Source of the DNA: Agathobaculum sp. Marseille-P7918
GTDB taxonomy: Bacteria; Bacillota; Clostridia; Oscillospirales; Butyricicoccaceae
DNA: 64,000 bases
Assembly (NCBI RefSeq): GCF_900625105.1
Contig: NZ_UYYD01000007.1
Location: forward strand, 47,118-111,117
Direction of reading: 5' to 3'
Shown here: positions 34,642 to 43,443 of the stretch, piece after piece
Numbering within the stretch: position 1 is the stretch's first letter
Layout: the number at the start of each line of letters is the position of its first letter
Notes under the pieces: model-generated
Seen by the model: only the letters and a program-made list of their open reading frames with translations
The model's database searches: none
What the model was told of the DNA's origin: nothing
Position numbers and translations under genes: made by a program

Positions 34642-35868
34642 TTACTGCGCGGCAGCGTCGGTCTCGGTCGTTGCCGTATCAGTCGATGCATCCGACTGCG
34701 CTGCATCCGTATCGGTCGATTCGTCCGACTGGGCTGCATCCGTATCGGTCTGCTCCTCACTCTGCGCGGCAGCGTTCGCCGCATCCACCGCATTCAGGGT
34801 TTCCTGCACGTCCGCCGGCAGATAGTCGCGGACGTTCTGATAGGTGATCTCATCGTAGGTCTCGGTCGTCTGCACATCGGCTTCCTGCATCCACTGGCTC
34901 AGCAGATCGTCCATCGTGCCGGCAACCGCGGTCGTCAGCAGGCTCTTGTAGTTCTCAAACTGGCCGTCCACATCCAGCGGCTCGCGCTTGATGATGTGAT
35001 AGCCGTAGTCCGACTTGACCAGACCGGACACCTCGCCGTCGCCCAGCGCCTTGGCCGCGTCATAGAACTCGGTGACCATATCGCCTTCAGTGAAGATGTA
35101 GCCATCCGGATTGCCGGACAGGCCCGGGTCCTCGCTGTACTCGTTCATCAGCGCATCGAAGTCCTCACCCGCGTTGATGCGGTCCAGAATCTTCTGCGCT
35201 TCCGCCTTGGCTTCCGCATCCGTGCGGACCGTCTCGCCGGTGGTGGAATCCACGGTCGAGATCAGGATGTGCTTGGCGGAAATGTAGTTGTCGCTGAAAT
35301 ACTGGCGCAGCTCGTCGTCGCTCGGCACGTTTACGCCGTTTTCACCGTAGTAGTAGTCGTTCAGCGCCTGATAGCACTGGCTGATGTACATGAAGTTGCT
35401 GTAGGTCTGCTCCGAGAAGCCAAAGTGCGCGATCTGCTTGGCAAACGCGTCATAGCCGTTGGCATCGATCGCATCCTGAATCAGCTGCTTCATCTGCTTT
35501 TCCTGATCGTAGGTCATCTTCAGGCCCAGCTCGTTATACTTCTGCATAACCACGCGCGCATAGACCGACTGGTCCTTTGCCGCCGCGGGCATGGACGCGC
35601 CCAACGTTGCGGCTGCATAGTCATCCGACCACACGTCGCTCATGCCGAACTGCGCATACATATTCTCATAATAGGCCATGTTGTACAGCATGTAGCCCGC
35701 GTACTCATCCGCGCACACCTCGTCACCGTTGACGGTCATGACGACCGGCGCACCGCTGTTCAGCGGCTGATAGCGGATGGTCGTGCTCGAAGCGCCCCAG
35801 ATGGTGCCGCCCAGCGCGACGACCAGCATCACAACCAGCGCGATGGCGCGCTGTACCATTTTGCTCAT
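34642..35868 (-). CDS. PrsA-like foldase (PpiC-type peptidyl-prolyl isomerase)
   Basis: 408 residues. An N-terminal hydrophobic anchor (IALVVMLVVALGGTIW) exports it; no lipobox Cys is seen, unlike classical PrsA. The SurA-like N-domain is followed by a parvulin domain (ISAKHILIST, ALMNEYSEDPGLSGNPDGY, VKSDYGYHIIKREP) around residues 200-320. The acidic C-terminal tail repeats TDTDAAQSD units. It would help exported proteins fold on the outer membrane face. Start at MSKMVQRAI is set by AAGGAGAG. Confidence 0.88.
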   Translation of the reverse strand: MSKMVQRAIALVVMLVVALGGTIWGASSTTIRYQPLNSGAPVVMTVNGDEVCADEYAGYMLYNMAYYENMYAQFGMSDVWSDDYAAATLGASMPAAAKDQSVYARVVMQKYNELGLKMTYDQEKQMKQLIQDAIDANGYDAFAKQIAHFGFSEQTYSNFMYISQCYQALNDYYYGENGVNVPSDDELRQYFSDNYISAKHILISTVDSTTGETVRTDAEAKAEAQKILDRINAGEDFDALMNEYSEDPGLSGNPDGYIFTEGDMVTEFYDAAKALGDGEVSGLVKSDYGYHIIKREPLDVDGQFENYKSLLTTAVAGTMDDLLSQWMQEADVQTTETYDEITYQNVRDYLPADVQETLNAVDAANAAAQSEEQTDTDAAQSDESTDTDAAQSDASTDTATTETDAAAQ

Positions 35869-35957
35869 ATTCCGACTCTCCTTAATTGCGTAATCTAAAC
35901 AGACTTTAATCAGTATAGCACCTTTTCGGGGTCGATACAAGCAAAATCACAAAATCG

Positions 35958-37481
35958 TCACAATTCGTCGTCCATTTGCGCCGCAGTCTGCTCGTATAAC
36001 CGCTGCGCGCTGTAATTGGAATAGTGATTCCAAACGGCGTCGTCAAACGTCCTGCTCGCCCGCTCGAGCGGCGTCAGATACGGCAGCCGGAACGGATGCG
36101 CAGCATGGTAATACACAAAATTGGTGCCGCCATACAGGCTGTTTTCATCCAGATACATCACATAGAGCACATAGCCGCGCGGGTTTTCCGCGCCAAAGGG
36201 ATAGCTGACCGTGCCGCTGATCTGCCGGCTGTCTCTCATCCCGAAATACCCGTTTGCCGTCACCATGCCATCTGTCAGATCCGGCACGGGCGCGGTGTAG
36301 GTTATTCCCTTCCGGTCATAGACCATCCTGGCGCCGACCACCTCCGCGCCAAGGTCGTTATAGGCAACCGTTCGGAACGCATCGCCCCAATACGCGCTGC
36401 CCCGCTCCCAGCGGAACCAGTTGAGCACCGCCATGCGGTCCTCCGGCAGTTCGAGATAGACCGTATGGACGCGCAGCATCGGACATCGGTCGGCCGCGGC
36501 CCGCGCCTTGTCGCGCTGTTCCGAGCGGGGAGATGCATGCGGCAGCTCGGCTTCGGCCTCGGGCAGCACCATGTTGTCCTCATGGCCTTTTCCGGTATGG
36601 AATGTCTGCATTTCTTCATACCGTTCGATATAAAACGCGCCGTCCAGCGCGCGCACGTCCTCGTCCGCGAGGTCAGCCAGCACTTCGTCCGGCACGCCGA
36701 GGTCAGCAAGCTGCTGCCGGATTTCGGTTTCTCCGTGTTCCTCCATCGGCGTTTCGTCCAACGGCGGGTGGCTGACCAGCACGCATGCCGCCAGCACCAG
36801 CATCAGGCAGCCGCCGAGGTAGCACAGCTTAACCCAGCCCGCGCTCAGGCGCACGGGCGCTGCGACAAAGCAGTACCCCGCCTGACTCAGCTCGCCGCCC
36901 AGCCGGAACAGTGCGCGCACGATGCACACAAAGGCGATGATCACCGGGATGCCCACCAGCCAGCTGTGGGCCAGCGGCGAGAACGCCAGCACCGCGCAGA
37001 CGATCTGCCAGCACACGGCACTCCTGAGCGGGTCGCTCTGGGGCGTGATGCCCGCTTTCTGATACACCTGCCGCAGGCCCGCCCGCAGAAGCAGCAGCTG
37101 CACGACCTGCACGACCAAGCTCGTCAGACCGGCCGCCAGATCGATCCCCACGACCGGCAGGCCGGGTGTGGCCTCCAGCACCAGAAAGACCGCAAACCAA
37201 ATCAGCCGCACCATGGAAATGACCCACGCCGCGCGGAACGCCGCGCCGTTTCTCCGCAGCGCGCGGAAGCCCAGATATTGCAGCACGACGCCCACTGCGG
37301 GCAGCAGATATTGCAGATACAGGAAATTCAGCGTAAATCCAGTCAGCGTCAGGCCCCATGCGATGCGGTCGATCGGCTCGTGCCACGGGTTGACCTCCTC
37401 GACCACGCTCTGCGCAGGCACAGTCCCGGCGATGTCCTGTTCGATCATCCGATCAAATTCGTCCCGTTCCGGTCCGGTCAT
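35958..37481 (-). CDS. Membrane protein paired with an ECF sigma factor
   Basis: 507 residues. A short soluble N-terminus (MTGPERDEFDRMIEQDIAGT) precedes five or six membrane helices (about residues 50-260) and a C-terminal extracytoplasmic domain with LPEDRMAVLNWFRWERGSAY and VLYVMYLDENSLYGG. Its start overlaps the sigma factor stop by four bases, so it is probably a membrane partner or anti-sigma-like sensor. It lacks an obvious zinc anti-sigma motif, so the role is inferred from coupling. No family recognised. Confidence 0.65.
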   Translation of the reverse strand: MTGPERDEFDRMIEQDIAGTVPAQSVVEEVNPWHEPIDRIAWGLTLTGFTLNFLYLQYLLPAVGVVLQYLGFRALRRNGAAFRAAWVISMVRLIWFAVFLVLEATPGLPVVGIDLAAGLTSLVVQVVQLLLLRAGLRQVYQKAGITPQSDPLRSAVCWQIVCAVLAFSPLAHSWLVGIPVIIAFVCIVRALFRLGGELSQAGYCFVAAPVRLSAGWVKLCYLGGCLMLVLAACVLVSHPPLDETPMEEHGETEIRQQLADLGVPDEVLADLADEDVRALDGAFYIERYEEMQTFHTGKGHEDNMVLPEAEAELPHASPRSEQRDKARAAADRCPMLRVHTVYLELPEDRMAVLNWFRWERGSAYWGDAFRTVAYNDLGAEVVGARMVYDRKGITYTAPVPDLTDGMVTANGYFGMRDSRQISGTVSYPFGAENPRGYVLYVMYLDENSLYGGTNFVYYHAAHPFRLPYLTPLERASRTFDDAVWNHYSNYSAQRLYEQTAAQMDDEL

Positions 37482-38005
37482 AGCGCGTCACCTCCCAACG
37501 CTTTTTGCAGGCGGCGGCGCAGACGGTACAGCCGTCCCTCGACCGCCCGCTCGGTCAGCCCCATCTCCGCCGCGATCTGCGCGGTGGACTGGAGATAGTA
37601 ATACTTGCGGTAAAACAGCTGCTGATCGGCCGCACCCAGCGCATCGACCGCTTTTTGCAGCAGCTGCGTGCGCTCGCGCCGCAGCACCTCTTCCTCGGGT
37701 GAGGGCGCGGCGCCGTCCTGCTCGTCCCACGCTTGGTCCGCCGCGCGCCGGCGGCGCAGCCGGTCCACCGCCGCATTGCGCGCCACGACCGTCATCCATG
37801 CGGCAAGCGTGCCCTTTGTCCGGTCGAAGGATGCAAACCGCTCCCACACGCGCAGCCAGACATCGCTGACACACTCTTCCGTGTCCCGCGCGTCGCGCAG
37901 GATGCCGCGCACGATGTACTGCACCATCGGGCCGTACTGCTGTTGCAGCAGCGTCACGCCCTCCGGATCGCCCGCGGAAAGCAGCTGACAGATCCTGTCG
38001 TCCAT
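37478..38005 (-). CDS. RNA polymerase ECF-type sigma factor
   Basis: 175 residues. Region 2 includes QYGPMVQYIVRGILRD, DTEECVSDVWLRVWERFASF and GTLAAWMTVVARNAAVDRLR; region 4 is QIAAEMGLTERAVEGRLYRL. Start at MDDRICQLL because AGGAGGGG lies five bases upstream. It directs transcription of an unknown regulon, probably including its own operon, and is coupled to the downstream membrane protein. Confidence 0.88.
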   Translation of the reverse strand: MDDRICQLLSAGDPEGVTLLQQQYGPMVQYIVRGILRDARDTEECVSDVWLRVWERFASFDRTKGTLAAWMTVVARNAAVDRLRRRRAADQAWDEQDGAAPSPEEEVLRRERTQLLQKAVDALGAADQQLFYRKYYYLQSTAQIAAEMGLTERAVEGRLYRLRRRLQKALGGDAL

Positions 38006-38093
38006 ACCGTCCCCTCCTTTCTCCATGCTCTCTCCTTTTTGCCTTCTACTTCTATCTACGCAAATTTGCGGCAAAACCCACGCCCCGCCGTAT

Positions 38094-38128
38094 AAAAAAC
38101 GGCACAGCCTTTCGCTGTGCCGTTTTCT
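38094..38128. terminator. Intrinsic terminator after the nucleotide-sugar dehydrogenase
   Basis: AAAACGGCACAGC, five-base loop, GCTGTGCCGTTTT; A-rich on the other side, just past the minus-strand stop at 38140. Confidence 0.9.
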
Positions 38129-38139
38129 GTTGTGCTCTG

Positions 38140-39342
38140 TTATTCCATCAGGCCGACGCAGTCGTAATACGGCTTTTCGGCGATCTTGTCCTTGTTTTCC
38201 TTGAACAGCGTATGGCCGAGCGTGATGACCAGATAATCCGCCTTGGCGAGAATTTCGTCAAAGGAGACATTCGGGATGCCCTTGACTTCGCTGTCCTTCG
38301 CAAACGGCTCGCAGGCGAGCACCTTGACGCCCTTTTCCTGCAGGATGTGGCACAGCTCGATCGACGGGGATTCGCGCAGGTCGTCCACGTCCGGCTTGTA
38401 GGACAGACCGAGCACGCCGACCGTATCGGTCACCTTGCCCATCTTGGAAACGACCTTCTCGGCCACAAAGCGCGGCTTGTTCTCGTTGCGCTCACGCGCG
38501 GCGAGGATGACCTTGGCCTCGGCCGGGAACTGCTCGTAGATGAACCACGGATCGACCGCGATGCAGTGGCCGCCCACGCCGACGCCCGGGTTGAGGATGT
38601 TGACGCGCGGATGGCAGTTGGCGAGCTTGATCAGCTCGAACACGTCGATGCCCATCTTGTCACAGATAACAGACAGCTCGTTCGCGTACGCGATGTTGAC
38701 GTCGCGGAAGGTGTTCTCGGTCAGTTTGCACATCTCGGCGGTCAGGTCGTCAGTCTTGTGGACAACGCCCTTTTCGAGCACCTTTTCGTAAATGGACGCG
38801 GCCATTTCGGCAGCTTCCGGTGTGCGGGCGCCGACGATGCGGTCGTTGTTCTTGAGCTCATACATCATGTTGCCCGGGATAACGCGCTCCGGGCAGTGCG
38901 CGACGTGGATCTTGTCCATGTCGATGCCGGACTCCTCGCTCAGCACGCGCGCGAGCATTTCGGTCGTGTGCGGCGGCACGGTGGACTCGAGGATGACCAG
39001 ATTGGGCGCTTCGAGCACCTTGCCCGCCATGCGGCCGGCAGACTCGACATATTTCAGATCCGCCTTGTGGCTGCCGGTCTCGTCCTGATAGAACGGGGTC
39101 GGCACCGCGATATAGAACACGTCGGACTTGCCCAGCTCCTTGGAGAAGTGCAGATGGCCGTGCTTTACAGCGATCTCAAACGCCTGCTGCAGACCCGGCT
39201 CGACGATATGGATATGCCCTCCCTGAAGGGTTTCGATCGTTTTTTCGTTTACATCAAAGCCGCAGACCTCGAAACCGGCTTCCGCGAGCGTGATCGCGGT
39301 CGGCAGGCCAATATAGCCCAGACCCATGACAGTAATTTTCAT
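38140..39342 (-). CDS. UDP-N-acetyl-D-mannosamine dehydrogenase-type nucleotide-sugar dehydrogenase
   Basis: 400 residues. N-terminal NAD fold MKITVMGLGYIGLPTAITLA, the central catalytic region with NPGVGVGGHCIAVDPWF (active-site Cys in GGHC) and the C-terminal UDP-binding domain with GLSYKPDVDDLRESPS. Oxidises UDP-ManNAc (or a related UDP-sugar) to the uronate for surface polysaccharide. It stands alone here rather than in a capsule cluster. Its promoter is divergent from cysE. Confidence 0.88.
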   Translation of the reverse strand: MKITVMGLGYIGLPTAITLAEAGFEVCGFDVNEKTIETLQGGHIHIVEPGLQQAFEIAVKHGHLHFSKELGKSDVFYIAVPTPFYQDETGSHKADLKYVESAGRMAGKVLEAPNLVILESTVPPHTTEMLARVLSEESGIDMDKIHVAHCPERVIPGNMMYELKNNDRIVGARTPEAAEMAASIYEKVLEKGVVHKTDDLTAEMCKLTENTFRDVNIAYANELSVICDKMGIDVFELIKLANCHPRVNILNPGVGVGGHCIAVDPWFIYEQFPAEAKVILAARERNENKPRFVAEKVVSKMGKVTDTVGVLGLSYKPDVDDLRESPSIELCHILQEKGVKVLACEPFAKDSEVKGIPNVSFDEILAKADYLVITLGHTLFKENKDKIAEKPYYDCVGLME

Positions 39343-39376
39343 AATAATCTTCCTTTATTCAGCAAAATCTTCTTAC

Positions 39377-39404
39377 ATTATACCACTTTTTTTACGAATT
39401 TCAA
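39377..39404 (-). promoter_or_regulatory. Promoter of the nucleotide-sugar dehydrogenase gene
   Basis: Minus strand -35 TTGAAA (39399-39404), 16-base spacer, -10 TATAAT (39377-39382), 35 bases before the start codon. Confidence 0.78.
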
Positions 39405-39412
39405 TCAAAGGT

Positions 39413-39441
39413 TTGAATTTTCATGCCAAAGCCGCTATAAT
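39413..39441 (+). promoter_or_regulatory. Promoter of cysE
   Basis: -35 TTGAAT (39413-39418), 17-base spacer, -10 TATAAT (39436-39441), 44 bases before the cysE ATG. The leader is too short for a T-box. Confidence 0.78.
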
Positions 39442-39485
39442 GGATGGTATTATGAATTCACACTATTTTGATAGGATGATTTTTT

Positions 39486-40148
39486 ATGATTTTCAAAGGG
39501 CTGCTTGATGATGCGCGCTCGATCCGCGACCGCGATCCCGCCGCGCGCACCACACTCGAAGTCTTTCTGCTTTATCAAGGCTTTCACGCGCTGATCTACC
39601 ACCGGCAGGCGCACTGGCTGTACAAACACAAGCATTTCTTTCTGGCGCGTGCGCTGTCACAGTTTGCCCGCCATATGACCGGCATCGAAATCCACCCGGG
39701 CGCAACCATCGGCCGCCGTCTGTTCATCGACCACGGCATGGGCATCGTCATCGGCGAGACCGCCGAGATCGGCGACGACTGCACGATCTACCACGGCGTC
39801 ACGCTCGGCGGCACGGGCCACGACACCGGCAAGCGCCACCCGACGATCGGCAACAACGTGCTGATCTCGACGGGTGCGAAGGTGCTCGGTCCGTTCACCG
39901 TGGGCGACAACAGCCGCATCGGCGCGAACGCGGTCGTTTTGCAGGAAGTGCCGCCCAACTCGACCGTCGTCGGCGTTAAAGCGCGCGTGGTCAAGATCGA
40001 CGGCCAGCGCGTGCCGTCCTACGACCTCGACCAGATTCATCTGCCCGACCCGCTGGCGCAGGAGCTGTGCCGTTTGCAGCACCGCGTTTTCGTCAACGAG
40101 CAGAAGATCAAGCGCGAGGAGATGCGCGACCGCGAAGCGGACGAATAA
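39486..40148 (+). CDS. cysE: Serine O-acetyltransferase
   Basis: 220-residue left-handed beta-helix acetyltransferase that makes O-acetylserine from serine and acetyl-CoA, the first step of cysteine synthesis. The N-terminal helical region has [20 protein letters not shown]; the hexapeptide repeat region runs from [20 protein letters not shown] through [19 protein letters not shown]. No cysK is adjacent. A perfect palindromic terminator follows. Confidence 0.93.
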   Translation: MIFKGLLDDARSIRDRDPAARTTLEVFLLYQGFHALIYHRQAHWLYKHKHFFLARALSQFARHMTGIEIHPGATIGRRLFIDHGMGIVIGETAEIGDDCTIYHGVTLGGTGHDTGKRHPTIGNNVLISTGAKVLGPFTVGDNSRIGANAVVLQEVPPNSTVVGVKARVVKIDGQRVPSYDLDQIHLPDPLAQELCRLQHRVFVNEQKIKREEMRDREADE

Positions 40149-40197
40149 AATACTTCATTTTCTGGCTTTTTCCGTTATATGCGCGCCTTCCGGCGCG

Positions 40198-40231
40198 AAA
40201 AAAAGAACCGCCCGCGGGCGGTTCTTTTTTT
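40198..40231. terminator. Bidirectional intrinsic terminator
   Basis: GAACCGCCC and GGGCGGTTC form a near-perfect palindrome flanked by A7 and T7, between convergent cysE and mrnC. Confidence 0.93.
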
Positions 40232-40637
40232 ATTCTTCAAACCCTTCGGCGATCACGCCGAACAGTTCGTTGATGCGGTCGTACCGGCCTTTGAGGTACA
40301 GCCAGCCGAACAGTGCTTCCAGCGCGGTCGCCTGCGAATACTCGGCGGACGAGGCGCTCTTGGGCACGCTCTTGGGCTTGGCGTTGCGGCCGTGACGGTA
40401 AACCTCCTGCTCATGTTCGTCCAGCAGGGGCAGGATGCGCTGCACCGCTTCGGCCTGCGCGGGCGCGCAGACCAGCTGGGTCGTGCGGCGGTGCAGGTTT
40501 TTGGCGGTCTGCAAGCCGTCGCTCGCCAGCAGCGAGCGCACCAGCACTTCATAAACGGCATCGCCCACATGGGCGAGCGCGAGGCTCGACATGCGGGCGA
40601 TAGCAGCGTCATCCAATATCGGATGCAGATAATCCAT
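40230..40637 (-). CDS. mrnC: Mini-ribonuclease III
   Basis: 135-residue RNase III-like nuclease without a double-strand-binding domain; it matures 23S rRNA. Motifs: LALAHVGDAVYEVLVRSLL (catalytic Asp) and the second acidic motif in SQATALEALFGWLYLKGRYD. Its start overlaps the rnfB stop by one base (TAATG), so it is the last gene of the rnf transcript, an unexpected but probably incidental partner. Confidence 0.92.
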   Translation of the reverse strand: MDYLHPILDDAAIARMSSLALAHVGDAVYEVLVRSLLASDGLQTAKNLHRRTTQLVCAPAQAEAVQRILPLLDEHEQEVYRHGRNAKPKSVPKSASSAEYSQATALEALFGWLYLKGRYDRINELFGVIAEGFEE

Positions 40638-41557
40638 TACTTGTCCTCGGATGCCTTTTCGGCAGCGGGCGCTTCCGCAGCAGCCTTGGCAGCCTCAGCC
40701 TTGGCCTTGGCGGCAGCCGCCTGCTTTGCCTGCATTTCCTTGAACTTGGCCTTTTCCTCTTCGGTCGGCACCGGCTCGATGCAGCCCTTCGGGCAAGCCT
40801 TGGCGCACATCTTGCAGTTCTTGCACTTGTCGTAGTCGATCTTGGCCACGCCGTCAATCACATGGATGGCGTCGAATTTACAGGTCTTTTCGCACATCTT
40901 GCAGCCGATGCAGCCGTTCGAGCAGACCTTCATGACTTCCGGACCCTTATCCTTGTTGACACAGTTGACGTGTACCTTCTTGGATTCGGGCACCAGGTTG
41001 ATCAGCTTCTTCGGGCAGGCCGCGACGCACTTGCCGCAAGCCACGCACTTGTCGGTATCGACCTTGGCAACGCCGTCCACAATGTGGATCGCGTCAAACG
41101 CACAAGCCTTGACACAGGAGCCGAGGCCCATGCAGCCGTAAGCGCAAGCCTTCGGGCCGCCGGCAACACGCATCGCTGCGGTGCAGTCCTGCAGGCCTTC
41201 GTACTTGGTTTTATCAACCGCGTTGCAGCCGCCGTTGCAGTAAACGTGCGCTACCTTGCGCTCGCCAGCCTCGACCGCGACGCCCATGACCTCCGCGATC
41301 TTGGCGGCAGCCGCTGCGCCGCCGACCGGGCAGCCGTTGACCGGCGCCTTGCCTTCTACGATCGCAGCCGCCAGACCGTCACAGCCCGGGAAGCCGCAGC
41401 CGCCGCAGTTTGCACCCGGCAGGCACTCACGAACCAGCGGTACGCGCTCGTCTACCTCGACCGCGAACACCTTGGCCGCGATGCCGAGCAGGATGGCGAA
41501 CACGATGCCCATGATAAACAGGACCGCGACCGCTGCAATGATATTATTGATATCCAT
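40637..41557 (-). CDS. rnfB: Rnf complex subunit B (ferredoxin-type, multiple 4Fe-4S)
   Basis: 306 residues. One N-terminal membrane helix, the 4Fe-4S motif CLPGANCGGCGFPGCDGLA, then several ferredoxin pairs (CVACGKCVAACP, CIGCKMCEKTC, CKNCKMCAKACP) and an Ala/Lys-rich tail. RnfB takes electrons from reduced ferredoxin and passes them into the membrane complex. Last rnf gene, followed by mrnC. Confidence 0.94.
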   Translation of the reverse strand: MDINNIIAAVAVLFIMGIVFAILLGIAAKVFAVEVDERVPLVRECLPGANCGGCGFPGCDGLAAAIVEGKAPVNGCPVGGAAAAAKIAEVMGVAVEAGERKVAHVYCNGGCNAVDKTKYEGLQDCTAAMRVAGGPKACAYGCMGLGSCVKACAFDAIHIVDGVAKVDTDKCVACGKCVAACPKKLINLVPESKKVHVNCVNKDKGPEVMKVCSNGCIGCKMCEKTCKFDAIHVIDGVAKIDYDKCKNCKMCAKACPKGCIEPVPTEEEKAKFKEMQAKQAAAAKAKAEAAKAAAEAPAAEKASEDK

Positions 41558-41577
41558 TTCTTATCTTTCCCCCTTGC

Positions 41578-42189
41578 TTACCAGATCGACAGGCCGGAGA
41601 AGCCCATGAAGGACATCGCGAGCAGCGCCGCGGAAACCAGCGCAATCGGGAAACCTTCAAAGCACTTGGGGCACTTGGCAGTCGCGTCCAGACGCTCACG
41701 GATGGAAGCGAACAGAACGATCGCCAGCGTGTAGCCCAGGCCGGCGCCCACGCCGTACACCATAGAACCGATGAACGAATAGCCGTTGTCGATGTTCGAA
41801 ATGGCTGCACCGAGTACCGCGCAGTTGGTGGTGATCAGGGGCAGGAAGATACCGAGCGCGGAATACAGGGCCGGCATCGACTTTTTCATGAACATCTCAA
41901 CGAACTGTACGAGCGTTGCGATAACCAGGATGAACGCGATGGTCTGCATGTAGTCCAGACCGAGCGGCTCAAGGATGAAGTACCAAACCGCCCACGACAC
42001 GGCGCTTGCCAGCGCCATAACGAATACAACCGCCATGCCCATGCCGATAGCCGTATCGGTCTTCTTGGAAACGCCGAAGAACGAGCAGCAGCCGAGGAAC
42101 TGAACAAGGATGTAGTTGTTGACCAGAATGGACGCTACCGCGAGCGACAGCACTTCGGTCAGGCCCATTGCATCAGGAAAGTTAAACAT
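41578..42189 (-). CDS. rnfA: Rnf complex subunit A
   Basis: 203-residue membrane protein with six helices. SILVNNYILVQFLGCCSFFG and LGIFLPLITTNCAVLGAAIS are the RnfA/NqrE motifs; the Cys residues in these half-helices hold an intramembrane iron-sulfur cluster with RnfE. Starts one base before the rnfE stop region, in operon order C-D-G-E-A-B. Confidence 0.95.
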   Translation of the reverse strand: MFNFPDAMGLTEVLSLAVASILVNNYILVQFLGCCSFFGVSKKTDTAIGMGMAVVFVMALASAVSWAVWYFILEPLGLDYMQTIAFILVIATLVQFVEMFMKKSMPALYSALGIFLPLITTNCAVLGAAISNIDNGYSFIGSMVYGVGAGLGYTLAIVLFASIRERLDATAKCPKCFEGFPIALVSAALLAMSFMGFSGLSIW

Positions 42190-42840
42190 TTACTTGTCCT
42201 CCTTTCCGGCCATGATCTTCTGGATCGCTGCAAAGATGAAGCCCATCATCAGGAAGCCGCCGGCCGGCAGAATCATCATAACCGCCGGGTTGGCGCTCAG
42301 GCCGGGGATGGCGAAGCCTTCCGCCGGGATAACGCCCGCGAGGAACGGCAGCAGGGTGGACAGGCCGGACAGAATGGTGCCCGCGCCCAGCAGCTCACGG
42401 AAGAAGCCCATGAGGACCAGCGCGAAGGTGAAGCCCAGACCCATGCAAACACCGTCCAGCGCGGAGGGCAGCACCTTGTTCTTGGATGCAAACGCCTCTG
42501 CACGGCCGAGGATGATACAGTTAACAACGATCAGCGGCAGGAACAGGCCGAGCGAAGCCGCAAGGCTGGGCACGAACGCCTGCAGGGACAGATCGATCAA
42601 AGTAACGAAGGTTGCGATAATGGTGATGAAGCACGCAATACGAACCTTATCCGGAATAAACTTACGCAGTGCGGAAATAACGACGTTGGAAGCGATCAGA
42701 ACGATCGTCGCTGCCACGCCCATGCCGATAGCATTGGAAAGGGACGTGGAGGTAGCCAGCGTCGGGCACAGACCGATGGTCTGCATGAAAATCGGGTTGT
42801 CGAGGATGACGCCCGCTTTCAGCTGTTCAGAAAATTTCAT
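42190..42840 (-). CDS. rnfE: Rnf complex subunit E
   Basis: 216-residue membrane protein homologous to RnfA/NqrD. The start reads MKFSEQLKAGVILDNPIFMQ and the half-helix motif is LGLFLPLIVVNCIILGRAEA. Pairs with RnfA to carry electrons across the membrane while ions are pumped. Directly adjoins rnfA with no gap. Confidence 0.95.
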   Translation of the reverse strand: MKFSEQLKAGVILDNPIFMQTIGLCPTLATSTSLSNAIGMGVAATIVLIASNVVISALRKFIPDKVRIACFITIIATFVTLIDLSLQAFVPSLAASLGLFLPLIVVNCIILGRAEAFASKNKVLPSALDGVCMGLGFTFALVLMGFFRELLGAGTILSGLSTLLPFLAGVIPAEGFAIPGLSANPAVMMILPAGGFLMMGFIFAAIQKIMAGKEDK

Positions 42841-42855
42841 TTGGCTCTTCCTCCT

Positions 42856-43440
42856 TTAACCCAGACTTGCGACGCAGTTTGCCGCAGTATTGACACCGAG
42901 GGTGACCGCACGGGAGGTGATGGTCGCGCCGGTGATGGCGTTGATCGTGCCGCCGTCCTTGGTAACGGCCAGGCTGCCGTCCGCCGGCTGGCCGGCGAAC
43001 TGTGCGATCCAGTTCTTATCGCTCTGGGACTTGGCGCCGAGGCCCGGGGTCTCGGATGCTTCGGTTACCTTGATGCCGGCAACCGTGCCGTCCGCATTGA
43101 TGCCGACGATCATCTTGAGCGCGCCGCCGAAGCCCTTGGGGTTGACTTCCACGCAGTAGCCTGCGTCCGCGCCGTCGAGCGTCGCCTTGTATACGCCGGA
43201 AACCACCGGCTGGTTCTTATCTTCCGGAGACGCAAAGTCCGCCGGAACCTCTACATCGGAAAACTCCGCATCCGGAATGATCTCGCTCATTGCCGCATTG
43301 CGGGTCTCAATGCCGTTCTGTTCGATCTTGTCCTTTGTCACACCGTTGACAACGCCCAGAAGCAGCGCGCAGACAAAGGTGATCAGGCCCAGTACGACGA
43401 CCAGCATCAGAATGCCGCCGCCCTTTTTGCTGCTATCCAT
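42856..43440 (-). CDS. rnfG: Rnf complex subunit G (covalent FMN)
   Basis: 194 residues, one N-terminal helix and an extracytoplasmic FMN domain. The flavinylation motif is INAITGATITS with the modified Thr near residue 173. Earlier features include the VTEASETPGLGAKSQSDKNW block. Starts three bases after the rnfD stop. Confidence 0.94.
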   Translation of the reverse strand: MDSSKKGGGILMLVVVLGLITFVCALLLGVVNGVTKDKIEQNGIETRNAAMSEIIPDAEFSDVEVPADFASPEDKNQPVVSGVYKATLDGADAGYCVEVNPKGFGGALKMIVGINADGTVAGIKVTEASETPGLGAKSQSDKNWIAQFAGQPADGSLAVTKDGGTINAITGATITSRAVTLGVNTAANCVASLG

Positions 43441-43443
43441 AAC

